DNA from: Motilimonas cestriensis
GTDB taxonomy: Bacteria > Pseudomonadota > Gammaproteobacteria > Enterobacterales > CBDFNC01
Direction: 5' to 3'
Assembly (NCBI RefSeq): GCF_021295315.1
Contig: NZ_JAIMJA010000005.1
Location: 179,536-243,535 of the forward strand
DNA length: 64,000 bases
Shown: positions 1 to 9,755 of the stretch, piece by piece
Layout: each line of letters opens with the position of its first letter
How positions within the stretch are numbered: the first letter of the stretch is position 1
Notes under the pieces: model-generated
Database searches by the model: none
What the model saw: only the letters and a program-made list of their open reading frames with translations
What the model was told of the DNA's origin: nothing
Position numbers and translations under genes: made by a program

Positions 1-422
1 TAGTTGTGCCGTTGGGGATCATTGGTGCGCTATTAGCGATGAACGGTCGTGACTTACCTAATGACGTGTTCTTCCAAGTAGGTCTATTAACAACGGTTGG
101 CTTAGCAACGAAGAACGCCATTTTGATTGTAGAATTTGCCAAAGAATTCTATGAAAAAGGTGCCGACTTGATAGATGCAACCTTACATGCTGTACGGGTT
201 CGTTTACGTCCTATTCTAATGACGTCACTAGCATTTGGTTTAGGTGTGGTGCCTCTTGCTATTAGTACGGGTGTAGGCTCAGGTAGCCAAAATGCCATCG
301 GTACGGCGGTATTGGGTGGCATGTTAAGTTCAACTTTCTTAGGTATTTTCTTTGTGCCGCTGTTCTTTGTCATAGTAGAGAAAATATTTAGTAAGCGAGA
401 GCGTAAAGCCCACGTAGAATAA
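1..422 (+). CDS. RND multidrug efflux transporter, C-terminal fragment (AcrB/MexB type)
   Basis: The reading frame is open from the left window edge, so this is only the last ~140 residues of a ~1,030-1,050 residue inner-membrane pump. The visible part matches the last transmembrane helices of the AcrB/HAE1 family, including the block [19 protein letters not shown] and the following [12 protein letters not shown] segment. These pumps export drugs and detergents by proton antiport together with a periplasmic adaptor and TolC. The adaptor gene would be expected upstream, outside the window. A good intrinsic terminator follows 28 bases after the stop, so this is the last gene of its operon. Substrates cannot be told from this fragment. 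Confidence 0.93.
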   Translation, partial: VVPLGIIGALLAMNGRDLPNDVFFQVGLLTTVGLATKNAILIVEFAKEFYEKGADLIDATLHAVRVRLRPILMTSLAFGLGVVPLAISTGVGSGSQNAIGTAVLGGMLSSTFLGIFFVPLFFVIVEKIFSKRERKAHVE

Positions 423-450
423 ATGTTACTTAACCGATTTCCTATCTAGA

Positions 451-480
451 AAAAGCCCAGTTTAGACTGGGCTTTTTTTT
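451..480 (+). terminator. Rho-independent terminator after RND pump gene
   Basis: Ten-base arms AAAAGCCCAG and CTGGGCTTTT with a six-base loop, running into a T tract. Confidence 0.9.
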
Positions 481-674
481 ATCTAGTTTTTATATATTTC
501 TTTACTATCGATTTTTCGACTTTTATTTTGTTGATTTTGTTATCAAATATGTTCCTAATTTCTATATATTGGTTCATTATTCTGTCATATTTGTCTGGAT
601 CAGCTTAGGGGGGAATTAGTTCGATTTATCGCTATGCTTAACAGGTATTAAACATACTTTTCACAAGGTTAATT

Positions 675-2225
675 ATGACAACGAATTCCATCAATCGAGA
701 TCCACAAGAAGTGAGTTACTCAGCTCAAGATCAATTGGTATCAACTACGGATCTACGTGGTGTCATTAATTATGCCAACCCGATTTTTTGTCAAGTAGCG
801 GGTTACACCTTAGAAGAGCTGAATAATAAGAATCATAATATTGTGCGTCATCCGGATATGCCGTCCGCAGCATTTGCTGACTTATGGGGCAACATTAAAG
901 CCGGTAAACATTGGCGTGGTATGGTGAAAAATCGCTGTAAAGATGGGCGCTACTATTGGGTGGATGCTTATGTTACGCCTATGCTCGAGAAAGGTAAGGT
1001 GGTTGGGTATCAGTCGGTTCGAGTATTGCCAACAGACACACAGAAGCGGCAAGCACAGCAGTTGTATAAAAGATTAGCTATTGGTAAATCGTTGCCTTGG
1101 CGTTTAAGTGAGCATGCTCGTATTAAATGGGCACTGGTTGCTATTTCCGTGTTGTTGCTGCTGATTGCGCCAATATTTTTTTCTGGTCTGACACTAACCG
1201 GAGTTAATGGGGTTTTGCTTGCCATCTTCGCGGTGTTGCTTAAGCCCGAGTTATTCGATGTTCCGCGTTATATTGCTAAATTAAAGCTAAGCAATGACAG
1301 CGTTTCTCGCCACGTTTATTCCGGCTATGGGCCGGCATCGGTATTGGACTTTTCGATTGGTTTATATCAAGCAAAAGTACGCACTATACTTGGTCGCAGC
1401 AATGACTCAGCCAATAATGTCAAAGAGGTGGCCTGCTCGCTACAGGTTACCGCGGAGCACAGCCAAGCGGCGATTGAGAAGCAGTCATTTGAGTTGCAAC
1501 AAGTAGCGGCGGCAATCAACCAAATGTCGACGGCCACGGCGGAAATAGCCCATACCACAGTAAGCAGCGCTGAGCGCATTAATGTGGTTAATGATCATTG
1601 TAAGCGGTCATTGGTGCAAGTGGATGAAACATTTCGTACGGTAACGAATCTTGCAACACAGATGCAAAATTCAGCCGATTCAGCGCCTAAATTAGCCGCA
1701 GAAGCTGACAAAATTAGTGGTTTTATGGGGGAGATTTTATGGGTGGCCGACCAAACCAATTTACTGGCGCTAAATGCTTCTATTGAAGCGGCAAGAGCGG
1801 GTGAACATGGTCGTGGTTTTGCCGTGGTTGCTGATGAAGTGCGCAGTTTAAGTATGCGAACCCATAAAGTAACGAAGCAGATCGGCACGTCAATCGCGGG
1901 TATGCAGGAAATGTTAGAAAGTTGGGTGAAAGCAATGGCTGATGGGGCACAAGAAGCGCAATTAACACTTAAGAGTACCGAACAAAGTAAATTGATGATT
2001 AATGATATTAGCGAACAAATGGCGGTGTTATCTGATTTGGCGATTCAAATTTCAGCTGCCAGCGAAGAGCAAAGCGCGACGATTGAGGAAATTAATCGCA
2101 ACATCACTAATCTTAATGATGGCGCTAATGAAAGTGTGCGCTTATCTAATGCAGTCAGTCATGATATTGAATCACTTAATAAAAGTGCCGACAAATTGAG
2201 CGCATTAGCCCACACTTTTAATTAA
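675..2225 (+). CDS. Aer-like methyl-accepting chemotaxis protein with N-terminal PAS domain
   Basis: A 516-residue chemoreceptor with Aer-like architecture. Residues ~15-120 form a PAS domain; the stretch [10 protein letters not shown] followed by the [12 protein letters not shown] block is typical of the Aer PAS fold, which binds FAD and senses redox or oxygen taxis signals. Two hydrophobic segments at ~152-169 and ~173-189 make a membrane hairpin with almost no periplasmic part. The rest is the cytoplasmic signalling coiled coil, whose hairpin tip ([19 protein letters not shown], near residue 360) contacts CheA and CheW. No C-terminal NWETF-type CheR tether is present. The upstream AAGG provides a ribosome site. 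The gene overlaps msrQ tail to tail by four bases. FAD binding is inferred from family resemblance. Confidence 0.93.
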   Translation: MTTNSINRDPQEVSYSAQDQLVSTTDLRGVINYANPIFCQVAGYTLEELNNKNHNIVRHPDMPSAAFADLWGNIKAGKHWRGMVKNRCKDGRYYWVDAYVTPMLEKGKVVGYQSVRVLPTDTQKRQAQQLYKRLAIGKSLPWRLSEHARIKWALVAISVLLLLIAPIFFSGLTLTGVNGVLLAIFAVLLKPELFDVPRYIAKLKLSNDSVSRHVYSGYGPASVLDFSIGLYQAKVRTILGRSNDSANNVKEVACSLQVTAEHSQAAIEKQSFELQQVAAAINQMSTATAEIAHTTVSSAERINVVNDHCKRSLVQVDETFRTVTNLATQMQNSADSAPKLAAEADKISGFMGEILWVADQTNLLALNASIEAARAGEHGRGFAVVADEVRSLSMRTHKVTKQIGTSIAGMQEMLESWVKAMADGAQEAQLTLKSTEQSKLMINDISEQMAVLSDLAIQISAASEEQSATIEEINRNITNLNDGANESVRLSNAVSHDIESLNKSADKLSALAHTFN

Positions 2226-2848
2226 GCGACCTTAGGTCTGATCTTTTTAGGTATGTATGCCATCAGCTTTTGACGGCGAAGCAATAGTAGCAATGCCGCG
2301 ATAATTAAGTAGATAGTTGGCTCAAACACCGCTGACTTCACCGACCAGTAATAATGGATGGGCACTAACAGCACGATGAGGTAAACCCAATTGTGAAGTT
2401 TTTGCCAGTTTCTGCCCATTTTGCGTCGGATGCGGTTGGCCGAGGTAATACCCAACGCAATCAGTAACAGTAGGGCAATTAAGCCCAAGGTAATATAAGG
2501 GCGTTTTATCACTTCTTCGACGAAGAGATCAATGCGTCCTGCTAAATCAAGTAGCCAAAAAATTCCCACATGGATTAGGGCGTAGGCTAACACCCAAAGC
2601 CCTAAAAGCCGCCGGGTTTGCAGTAGGAATCCCCATTTTATCCACTTGGCAACGGGGCTGATCAGTAAAGTAATAAACAATAAGTTTAATGCCCCTTTCC
2701 CTGTAAAGTGAGTAAGGTACTGCACCGGGTCGCCCCCGAGCTGCTGACTAAAAGTCTGCCATGCTAGCCAGCATAAAGGTAATAACGCTGCCCCATGCAG
2801 CATCACTTTAACAGTGCTGATATGTCTAGCAACCCAAGTTTTAACCAT
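2222..2848 (-). CDS. msrQ: MsrQ, haem-binding membrane subunit of the MsrPQ system
   Basis: A 208-residue integral membrane protein of the YedZ/MsrQ family (ferric reductase-like transmembrane domain) with about six hydrophobic helices. Histidines in the helices (for example [11 protein letters not shown] and [16 protein letters not shown]) fit b-type haem ligation. Known MsrQ passes electrons from the quinone pool or flavin reductase to periplasmic MsrP. The start codon overlaps the msrP stop by one base (TAATG), so the two are translationally coupled. At the 3' end it overlaps the chemoreceptor gene by four bases in opposite orientation, leaving no room for a normal intergenic terminator. 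Confidence 0.95.
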   Translation of the reverse strand: MVKTWVARHISTVKVMLHGAALLPLCWLAWQTFSQQLGGDPVQYLTHFTGKGALNLLFITLLISPVAKWIKWGFLLQTRRLLGLWVLAYALIHVGIFWLLDLAGRIDLFVEEVIKRPYITLGLIALLLLIALGITSANRIRRKMGRNWQKLHNWVYLIVLLVPIHYYWSVKSAVFEPTIYLIIAALLLLLRRQKLMAYIPKKIRPKVA

Positions 2849-3843
2849 TAATAAAATTTCCTTAAATCCATCCCTTTATATAAAGATGCCACTTCGTCGC
2901 CATAGCCATTAAACATTAAGGTATCAATGCGCTCGGCGCGAAAGCCATCAGCGATACGGCGCTCGGTGGCCTGGCTCCATCTTGGGTGATCAACTTGTGG
3001 GTTAACATTGGCATAGAAGCCATACTCGTTGGACGCTAATGCTTGCCATGTGGTTGGAGGCTCTTTCTCGGTAAGTGTGATTTTGACAATACTTTTAATG
3101 CTTTTGAAGCCGTATTTCCATGGCACCACTAAGCGGATTGGTGCGCCGTTTTGTGCTGGCAATGTTTTACCGTAAAGGCCCACTGATAACAAGGTGAGTG
3201 GATGCATTGCCTCGGCGATGGTTAAACCCTCGACATAAGGATAGGGAATGCCACCACCAAGGCGAGAGGCTTGGCCTGGCATTTGTTTAGGGTCGTACAA
3301 GGTTTGAAACGCAACATATTTGGCTTTGGAGGTTGGATTGACTTTTTTGATTAAGTCAGCCAAAGAAAAGCCCAGCCATGGGATCACCATAGACCAAGCT
3401 TCAACGCAGCGTAAGCGATAGATGCGCTCTTCAATAGGGTGGTTTTTCAATATTTCATCCATTGAAAAGGTGCGGGGGTTCTCCACTTCACCATCAATCC
3501 TGATTGACCAAGGCTCAGGATTAAAACCCTTTGAATTTTCTATTGGATCGGTTTTGTCGGTGCCAAATTCATAGAAGTTATTATGACTGGTTACTTTGCT
3601 CTCTGGTGTCAGTACTTCGGATAAATTATTCGGCACCTTCTTGGCAATGGTTAATGGTTTAGGCTGGTAAACCGCTTGCTCTGGGACCACAACTTCATCT
3701 TCAAATAAGCCAAAAATACCGGCGTGCGCGGCTGGGCTGACGGCTGCACTTCCCGCAATTAAGCCTGAAGCTTTAATGATATTACGTCGGTTTAGGTAAA
3801 CCGATTCGGGAGTAATGTCTGAGCTGAGAATTTTTTTTGTCAT
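2848..3843 (-). CDS. msrP: MsrP, periplasmic methionine sulfoxide reductase catalytic subunit
   Basis: A 331-residue molybdopterin enzyme of the sulfite oxidase-like YedY/MsrP family. It reduces protein-bound methionine sulfoxide in the periplasm. The N-terminus has a Tat signal with twin arginines at residues 19-20 (NRRNIIK), a hydrophobic stretch and an AHA cleavage region near 39-41. Cys146 within [10 protein letters not shown] is the expected molybdenum ligand. Length agrees with the family (~334). Upstream lies a ~300-base intergenic region shared with divergent prfB; msrQ follows with overlapping stop and start. In E. coli the system is induced by hypochlorite through YedVW; no such regulator genes are visible here. 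Confidence 0.96.
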   Translation of the reverse strand: MTKKILSSDITPESVYLNRRNIIKASGLIAGSAAVSPAAHAGIFGLFEDEVVVPEQAVYQPKPLTIAKKVPNNLSEVLTPESKVTSHNNFYEFGTDKTDPIENSKGFNPEPWSIRIDGEVENPRTFSMDEILKNHPIEERIYRLRCVEAWSMVIPWLGFSLADLIKKVNPTSKAKYVAFQTLYDPKQMPGQASRLGGGIPYPYVEGLTIAEAMHPLTLLSVGLYGKTLPAQNGAPIRLVVPWKYGFKSIKSIVKITLTEKEPPTTWQALASNEYGFYANVNPQVDHPRWSQATERRIADGFRAERIDTLMFNGYGDEVASLYKGMDLRKFY

Positions 3844-4146
3844 CGTTAGAATGCCTTAATCAATAAGCGTTAATGCGCTGTCGCCACTATAAAATGGCGG
3901 CGCTTAAATGATGAGACCGAGTCGATAGGGTTTGTATTTCATTTTTTCTATTCCGTTTTGCAGCTTAGATTTATAACCAAGTATCGCATACTGGAACAAC
4001 ACATCTTGAAATTGTAAGGTTATATACGACCTGATGATGAAAAAGATCCTTCTCAATTAAGCCTAATTTTATTCATGCCACTGTCTATTGGCGCGCGTTT
4101 CAGGTAAAATTTCGCGCCTATTTTATAATCCAATTCGAGTAACGAC
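3844..4146. other. Divergent intergenic region msrP / prfB
   Basis: About 300 bases with no credible gene. It holds a perfect -10 hexamer TATAAT at 4124-4129, 18 bases before the prfB start, the best promoter candidate for prfB, though no good -35 is seen. GGCGCG and CGCGCC arms lie at ~4090-4095 and ~4113-4118. No riboswitch or terminator was recognised. Confidence 0.5.
4124..4129 (+). promoter_or_regulatory. Putative -10 element of prfB
   Basis: TATAAT lies 17 bases before the ATG. A matching -35 at 16-18 bp spacing is poor (CAGGTA region), so the promoter call rests on the -10 alone and would give a very short leader. Confidence 0.4.
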
Positions 4147-5245
4147 ATGTTCGAAGTAAATCCAGTAAACAATTTAATTAAGGAGCTGTCTGAGCGGACT
4201 GAGCTTCTTAGGGGGTACCTTTGACTACGAGGCCAAGAAAGAACGCCTTGAAGAAGTCTCCCGTGAGTTAGAGTCACCTGAAGTTTGGAATGAGCCAGAG
4301 CGCGCCCAAGCACTGGGCAAAGAGCGCAGTGCCCTTGAAGCCGTGGTGGAAACCATTGATGTGATGGAGTCAGGTCTTGAAGATGTTGCTGGCTTAGTCG
4401 AGTTGGCGGTTGAAGCAGAAGATGAAGATACTTTTAACGAAGCGCAAGCAGAACTCGCTGAGCTTGAAGCTAGGTTAGAAGTGCTTGAATTTCGTCGCAT
4501 GTTCTCTGGCCCTCATGATAGCAGTGATTGTTACTTGGATTTACAAGCTGGCTCGGGTGGTACAGAAGCCCAAGATTGGGCCAGTATGTTACTGCGCATG
4601 TATTTGCGTTGGGGTGAGGCTCATGGCCTTAAAACCGAGCTGATTGAAGTATCAGATGGCGATGTTGCCGGCATCAAAAGTGCCACCATTCGCTTTGAGG
4701 GTGAATACGCCTATGGTTGGCTGCGCACCGAAACGGGCGTGCATCGCTTAGTGCGCAAATCGCCGTTTGACTCAGGTGGCCGCCGTCATACCTCATTTGC
4801 GTCGGCATTTATTTACCCTGAAATAGACGACAATATTGCCGTGGATATCAACCCGTCAGACCTACGTATCGATGTTTATCGTGCCTCAGGTGCGGGTGGT
4901 CAGCACGTAAACACCACCGAATCAGCGGTGCGTATTACCCACGTGCCAACCAATATTGTGGTGCAATGTCAAAACGACCGTTCGCAGCACAAGAACAAAG
5001 ATCAGGCGATGAAGCAACTTAAAGCTAAGTTGTATGAGCATGAGCTACAAAAGCAAAACTCAGAAAAACAAGCCAATGAAGATAACAAGTCTGATATCGG
5101 ATGGGGCAGCCAAATTCGCTCTTATGTATTAGATGATTCGCGTATAAAAGACTTACGCACCGGTATCGAAAACCGTAATACTCAAGCAGTATTAGACGGT
5201 GACTTAGACAAATTTATAGAAGCTAGTTTGAAATCTGGCCTTTAA
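4147..5245 (+). CDS. prfB: Peptide chain release factor 2 (RF2), expressed by programmed +1 frameshift
   Basis: RF2 recognises UGA and UAA stops and triggers peptide release. Translation starts at the ATG at 4147 (MFEVNPVNN), runs 25 codons to an in-frame TGA at 4222-4224, and must shift +1 to continue from GAC at 4223. The joined product is 365 residues, the same length as E. coli RF2. After the shift numbering, the SPF stop-codon recognition tripeptide is at 205-207 and the catalytic GGQ at 250-252. Residue 246 is Ala, as in E. coli B, not Thr as in K-12. A gene caller that ignores the shift would begin at 4343 and lose the N-terminal domain. lysS follows after 21 bases, the usual prfB-lysS operon. 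Confidence 0.97.
4204..4225 (+). promoter_or_regulatory. RF2 programmed +1 frameshift signal
   Basis: An internal Shine-Dalgarno-like AGGGGG (4210-4215) lies three bases before the slippery CTT followed by TGA C (4219-4225). This is the canonical autoregulatory element: low RF2 slows termination at UGA and favours the shift. Confidence 0.97.
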
Positions 5246-5266
5246 TCACTTTTTGAGAATGACATC

Positions 5267-6802
5267 ATGACTGAACAAGTACAAGACGAAAACAAACTGA
5301 TTGCTGAGCGTCGCGGCAAACTAGATCAAATTCGCGTTAACTGCCCAGCCAATGGCCACCCGAATACTTTTGATCGTGAGCATTACACCCAAGACTTACA
5401 AGCTGAGCACGGTGAAAAAAGCAAAGAAGAGCTAGAAGGTGCGGGTATTATCGTTGCCATTGCGGGCCGTATTATGGCTAAGCGTGGCCCTTTCCTTGTG
5501 TTACAAGATATGAAAGGTCGTATTCAAGCTTACGCAGACAAGAAAGTGCAAGCTGATCTGAAAGAAAAGTATGGCTTACTGGACGTGGGTGACATCATTG
5601 GCGTGAAAGGCCAGCTACATAAATCGGGTAAAGGCGATTTATATGTGAACATGGGTGAGTATGAATTACTGACTAAATCACTGCGTCCACTGCCAGAGAA
5701 GTTTCATGGGCTAGCGGATCAAGAAACCAAGTACCGTCAGCGTTACATCGATTTAATGATGAGCCAAGAAACGCGCGATACTTTTAAAATCCGCTCTAAA
5801 GTCGTTGAAGGTATTCGTCGTTACTTAAGCGACCGTGATTTCATGGAAGTTGAAACGCCGATGCTACAAGTGATCCCAGGTGGCGCGAGTGCGCGTCCAT
5901 TTGTGACACATCATAATGCCCTAAGCATCGACATGTTCTTACGAATTGCACCTGAGCTATACCTAAAGCGCTTAGTCGTAGGTGGTTTTGAGCGTGTATT
6001 TGAAATTAACCGAAACTTTCGTAACGAAGGTTTGAGTGTGCGCCATAACCCTGAATTCACCATGATTGAATTCTACCAAGCATACGCAGATTACAAAGAT
6101 CTGATGAACTTAACGGAAGATATGTTGCGTACCTTGTCACAAGACATCTTAGGTACAACTTCGATCCGTAATACCAAAAAAGACGCTGAAGGCAATGTGA
6201 TTGAAGAAGTGTTCTACGACTTTGGTCAGCCATTTGCACGTATTTCGATGATTGACGCGGTTATTCAGCATAACCCTGACTTTGATGAAGCGGTTATCCG
6301 TGACCCACAAGGCAACTTTGAGCAACTCAAAGCGTACGCCAAGCAAGTGGGCGTTAAGTTCCCTGAAAGCGCTGATGTATGGGGCCCAGGCCGCGTATTG
6401 TGTGAAATCTTTGAAGAAACCGCTGAGCACTTACTGATCCAACCAACCTTTATCACTGAATATCCGTGGGAAGTATCGCCATTAGCGCGTCGTAACGATG
6501 ACAATGAATTTATTACTGACCGTTTTGAGTTCTTCATCGGTGGCCGTGAACTGGCTAACGGTTTCTCTGAGCTTAACGATGCACAAGATCAAGCAGAGCG
6601 CTTCCGTAAGCAGGTAGAAGAGAAAGATGCCGGTGATGATGAAGCAATGCACTTCGATGAAGACTACATCACTGCACTCGAGTTTGGTCTACCACCAACA
6701 GCAGGACAAGGTATCGGTATCGACCGTTTAGTGATGATTTTCACTGACAGCCCATCGATTAAAGATGTACTCTTGTTCCCTCATATGCGTCCGCTAGCTT
6801 AA
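5267..6802 (+). CDS. lysS: Lysyl-tRNA synthetase, class II
   Basis: A 511-residue class II LysRS that charges tRNA-Lys in the cytoplasm. The N-terminal OB-fold anticodon-binding domain occupies about residues 60-150. The catalytic domain shows motif 2 ([20 protein letters not shown]) and motif 3 ([13 protein letters not shown]). Length matches the bacterial family (~505). It sits 21 bases downstream of prfB with its own ribosome site and ends at a strong terminator, giving a two-gene operon. Nothing unusual was seen in the conserved motifs. Confidence 0.98.
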   Translation: MTEQVQDENKLIAERRGKLDQIRVNCPANGHPNTFDREHYTQDLQAEHGEKSKEELEGAGIIVAIAGRIMAKRGPFLVLQDMKGRIQAYADKKVQADLKEKYGLLDVGDIIGVKGQLHKSGKGDLYVNMGEYELLTKSLRPLPEKFHGLADQETKYRQRYIDLMMSQETRDTFKIRSKVVEGIRRYLSDRDFMEVETPMLQVIPGGASARPFVTHHNALSIDMFLRIAPELYLKRLVVGGFERVFEINRNFRNEGLSVRHNPEFTMIEFYQAYADYKDLMNLTEDMLRTLSQDILGTTSIRNTKKDAEGNVIEEVFYDFGQPFARISMIDAVIQHNPDFDEAVIRDPQGNFEQLKAYAKQVGVKFPESADVWGPGRVLCEIFEETAEHLLIQPTFITEYPWEVSPLARRNDDNEFITDRFEFFIGGRELANGFSELNDAQDQAERFRKQVEEKDAGDDEAMHFDEDYITALEFGLPPTAGQGIGIDRLVMIFTDSPSIKDVLLFPHMRPLA

Positions 6803-6823
6803 GTTAGGCAAGTGTGCATGGAG

Positions 6824-6860
6824 GCCCCAAGCGGTGACGACCGCTTGGGGCTTTTTCGTT
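6824..6860 (+). terminator. Rho-independent terminator after lysS
   Basis: Perfect 12-bp stem (6824-6835 with 6840-6851), GACG loop, then a T-rich tail. Confidence 0.95.
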
Positions 6861-6930
6861 TTTGTCAGCTTAGCTGTATGTAGTGGCATAGTTGATTTTG
6901 TGTGTTTTTGTTTAAAGTTGAGGGGATATT

Positions 6931-7644
6931 GTGGAGCCGAGTATCATACTTGCTGTGGTCGTGATTGCGATGGGGTCATTTATTCAGTCCGCCACAGGTT
7001 TTGGTTTGGCGATTGCCACCGCGCCCATTCTTATCTTTATTTCGATTGATTATGTGCCCGCGCCAATCACTATTATTGGCTTGATCTTGTCCTTGTTTAA
7101 CGCTTGGCAATATCGCAGTAACTTTTCATTACAAGGGCTATTGCACGCCTTGGTAGGCCGTGTGCCGGGCTCGTTAGCCGGTGGGGCAGTGCTGATGTGG
7201 GTCAATGCGGCGCAGTTAACCTTGTTGATTGGGCTATCGGTGATTGCGGCGGTGTTGGTCAGTTTACTGCCAATTAAAATCGAGCCAACGCCAAAGCGTC
7301 TAGCCATTGCGGGATTTTTCTCTGGCTTATTTGGCACCAGTGCCGGCATTGGCGGGCCGCCGATGGCGCTATTAATGCAACACGGTGAAGCGAATGTGAT
7401 CCGCGCTAATTTATCCGCTTTTTTTGTCGTCAGTTCCATTCTATCTTTGCTAGTACAAGGCGGTGCCGGCTATTTAAATTGGCATCATTTTAGTCTCACT
7501 TTACCGCTGATCCCTGCTTGTTTAGTCGGCTATTATGTCGCTAAAAAAACCAATCATCTATTGTCGAAACAGCAGATCAGAATGATGTCACTGACCTTAT
7601 GCAGTGTGTCAGGAGTATCAGCGGTGGTGAGTTATTTGTATTAG
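6931..7644 (+). CDS. TauE/SafE family membrane permease (putative sulfite/organosulfur exporter)
   Basis: A 237-residue polytopic protein with about seven to eight hydrophobic helices and the paired-repeat pattern of the TauE/SafE (formerly DUF81) family. Examples are FIQSATGFGLAIATAPIL near the N-terminus and FFSGLFGTSAGIGGPPMAL in the second half. Members move sulfite, sulfoacetate or similar anions, but most are uncharacterised. The start is GTG at 6931 with AGGGG upstream. It stands alone after the lysS terminator, far from the cys operons, so a sulfur role is only suggested by family. A 10-bp hairpin without a U tract follows the stop. Confidence 0.85.
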   Translation: MEPSIILAVVVIAMGSFIQSATGFGLAIATAPILIFISIDYVPAPITIIGLILSLFNAWQYRSNFSLQGLLHALVGRVPGSLAGGAVLMWVNAAQLTLLIGLSVIAAVLVSLLPIKIEPTPKRLAIAGFFSGLFGTSAGIGGPPMALLMQHGEANVIRANLSAFFVVSSILSLLVQGGAGYLNWHHFSLTLPLIPACLVGYYVAKKTNHLLSKQQIRMMSLTLCSVSGVSAVVSYLY

Positions 7645-7652
7645 TGGTGAGT

Positions 7653-7679
7653 GGGCTTTGAATGCTTTGTTCAAAGCCC
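7653..7679. terminator. Strong hairpin between convergent TauE/SafE and YecH-like genes
   Basis: Arms GGGCTTTGAA and TTCAAAGCCC with a seven-base loop. No clear U run on either strand, so terminator function is uncertain; the position between convergent genes fits. Confidence 0.5.
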
Positions 7680-7715
7680 TGCAACTCAACGAAGATAGCT
7701 TGGTTATAAGTTTTA

Positions 7716-7961
7716 TTAGTGATGTGAACAACAGTGGCCGGCCGCTTTTTTGAATGCGCTTTCCGATCCTTCAAATTTGCCTTTGTTTTTTAAAAATTCA
7801 ATGGCTTCCACAACATTCATTCCTTGCACTTTACAGCTGCGGTACTGCGCTTGTTCGCCAAATGCCTGATTCAAAGCTGCCGCTAAAGATTCATTATTGT
7901 AGGTTGCTTGAGAGGCTTCCATTAGGTTTAAAATATCGTGAACGTGGACGTTGTTGCTCAT
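7716..7961 (-). CDS. YecH-like small metal-binding protein (DUF2492)
   Basis: An 81-residue protein resembling E. coli YecH and the DUF2492 family. It shares the N-terminal H-x-H-x-hydrophobic pattern (HVHDILNLM), a central SLAAALNQAFGEQA block, a conserved Cys (YRSCKVQGM), and a C-terminal His/Cys tail (GHCCSHH). The clustered His and Cys at both ends suggest metal binding, but the function of the family is not known. The ribosome site GGAG lies seven bases before the ATG. The gene stands alone and converges with the TauE/SafE gene. No partner gene is evident. Confidence 0.8.
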   Translation of the reverse strand: MSNNVHVHDILNLMEASQATYNNESLAAALNQAFGEQAQYRSCKVQGMNVVEAIEFLKNKGKFEGSESAFKKAAGHCCSHH

Positions 7962-8168
7962 GGCGTTAGCTCCTAAATATTAATAGCAGCAAAGTCCCAC
8001 AACCGTGATTGAGTGGCAACTGACATTTTGGTTTGTGATGATGTAAATCAAATTAGGCTCTGCAATTATTACTTTAGAGGTGTTTTTCACCTCAGGTAAT
8101 TTTGTCATTAGATGGTAATCTAATTCTGTTGTTACTGTTAACTTTCATCATTATCGGAAGGAATGTTT

Positions 8169-8831
8169 ATGTACACTTTGTTTTATGCCCCAACTCCTAA
8201 TGGTCACAAAATTACCTTGCTGCTAGAAGCTCTTGATGTGCCTTATCGTATTGTGCCTATTAACATTCAATTGAATGATCAGTTTCTTCCTTCGTTTTTA
8301 GAAGTTGCGCCGAACAATCGTATGCCAGCGCTCATCGATCAGGAGAATGGTCAAAGTGTATTTGAATCGGGCGCTATATTGACTTATTTAGCGGAAAAGC
8401 ATTTAGCCTTTTTACCCGAAGTTGGCCCTGAGCGCTATGAAGTATTACAGTGGCTTAATTGGCAAATGGCTGGTTTAGGGCCAATGGCGGGGCAAAATCA
8501 CCACTTTAATCATTATGCGCCAGACCAAGTGCCTTATGCTATTAAGCGCTATACCGAAGAAACCACGCGTTTATATAGTGTGTTAGATAAGCAGCTGAGT
8601 GAGCAAGATTACGTAGCGGGGGAGTATTCCATCGCTGATATGGCTATTTACCCTTGGGTGCGGTTACACGAGAAGCAAAAGCAAGACATCACCCAGTTTC
8701 CGAATATTATGCGATATTTAGCAACCATGGATGCGCGTGCAGATGTGCAAGCTTCATTACAAAAAGAAGCTGAATTTGATTGGCAAGCGAGTTTGACGGA
8801 ACAGCAATTGCAGCAGTTGCTTGAAGTGTAG
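8169..8831 (+). CDS. YfcG-like nu-class glutathione transferase / disulfide-bond oxidoreductase
   Basis: A 220-residue cytosolic protein with an N-terminal thioredoxin-like GST domain and a C-terminal helical domain. It closely resembles E. coli YfcG: APTPNGHK near the N-terminus (Thr9 and Asn11 are the catalytic positions known from YfcG), ESGAILTYLAEK for glutathione binding, and GLGPMAGQNHHFNHYAP in the second domain. Nu-class members bind two glutathiones and reduce disulfides. I chose the ATG at 8169, not 8163, because GGAAGG ends at 8161 and leaves seven bases to 8169 but only one to 8163. The next gene is convergent gloC; both act on glutathione, but they are not co-transcribed. Confidence 0.88.
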   Translation: MYTLFYAPTPNGHKITLLLEALDVPYRIVPINIQLNDQFLPSFLEVAPNNRMPALIDQENGQSVFESGAILTYLAEKHLAFLPEVGPERYEVLQWLNWQMAGLGPMAGQNHHFNHYAPDQVPYAIKRYTEETTRLYSVLDKQLSEQDYVAGEYSIADMAIYPWVRLHEKQKQDITQFPNIMRYLATMDARADVQASLQKEAEFDWQASLTEQQLQQLLEV

Positions 8832-8846
8832 CGATTAGCTGTTAAT

Positions 8847-8866
8847 GCCGCAGTATTGGCTGCGGC
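8847..8866. terminator. Hairpin between convergent GST and gloC genes
   Basis: GCCGCAG and CTGCGGC arms (7 bp) with a six-base loop; the tail TTGCTGTT is only weakly U-rich. Confidence 0.5.
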
Positions 8867-8885
8867 TTGCTGTTAACTTATTAAA

Positions 8886-9515
8886 TTAGAAAATAAACGG
8901 GTTGGTTTTCTTTTCTTTACCAAAGGTTGATTTAGGGCCGTGACCACTGACGAATTCCATATCATCGGGCAATGGCCAGAGTTTGGTTTTGATCGCGGTG
9001 ATCAGTTGATCATGATTGCCGAGTGGAAAATCAGTCCGACCAATTGAGCCACGAAATAACACATCCCCAACAAGGGCTTGGTTACTTTGGTGGTCAACAA
9101 AAACGACATGTCCTGGGGTGTGGCCTGGGCAATGTAACACTTCTAGCTCAACCTCGCCAAAGCTTACTTTGTCATCTTGTTTTAGCCAGCGGTCAGGGGT
9201 GAATTGTTCAACTTTTGGGAAGCCAAACATTTGGCTTTGCATTGGAAAACCTTCCAGCCAAAAAATATCATCTTGATGGGGGCCTTCAATGTGCACATTA
9301 AGAGCTTGCGCTAATTCTTGCGTGCCACCGGCATGGTCTAAATGAGCATGGGTGATGAGTATTTTTTCGACCGTTACTTGCTCTTCGCTAATCGCGGCTA
9401 AAATCCTTGCTACATCACCACCGGGATCGACAACCGCGGCCTTGTGAGTTTTCTCACAGATTAACAGGGTGCAGTTCTGTTGAAAGGGGGTTACTGGAAT
9501 AATACGAATGCGCAT
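8886..9515 (-). CDS. gloC: Type II glyoxalase GloC (YcbL), metallo-beta-lactamase fold
   Basis: A 209-residue metallo-beta-lactamase-fold hydrolase aligned throughout with E. coli YcbL/GloC. The metal-binding motif THAHLDH is at residues 55-61, further ligand regions are HCPGHTPGH and GDVLFRGSIGRTDFP, and the last His is in FVSGHGP. GloC hydrolyses S-lactoylglutathione to lactate and glutathione in methylglyoxal detoxification. Its single-domain length (~210) is shorter than GloB (~250), supporting YcbL rather than GloB. It stands alone and converges with the GST gene. Confidence 0.9.
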   Translation of the reverse strand: MRIRIIPVTPFQQNCTLLICEKTHKAAVVDPGGDVARILAAISEEQVTVEKILITHAHLDHAGGTQELAQALNVHIEGPHQDDIFWLEGFPMQSQMFGFPKVEQFTPDRWLKQDDKVSFGEVELEVLHCPGHTPGHVVFVDHQSNQALVGDVLFRGSIGRTDFPLGNHDQLITAIKTKLWPLPDDMEFVSGHGPKSTFGKEKKTNPFIF

Positions 9516-9755
9516 ACACTAAATCCTCATGAGTCTATGGCTATTCTACCCAATATCAAGCAAATAGAAACATGCCGTCGCATCTGTTGCTAAATAATCG
9601 CTTCAGTTGGCACAAATCATAATTCCTCTTGGTCTGTCATAAAATTGCAATCAATTTCTCGCTAGAGTAAGTATTCATCAACTAAGCTGACAGTAGGGCT
9701 CCATTGGATTGTGTTGATTTGCACGGCCTAAATTTGGAGTTTAAGGAGAATGCCT

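Noticed and set aside
4343..5245. A 300-residue in-frame version of RF2 starting at 4343.
   Set aside because: It lacks the conserved N-terminal domain; the frameshift at 4219-4225 joins the true start at 4147.
6834..7049. Plus-strand frame of 71 codons over the lysS terminator.
   Set aside because: It begins in the terminator stem and overlaps the TauE/SafE gene in another frame.
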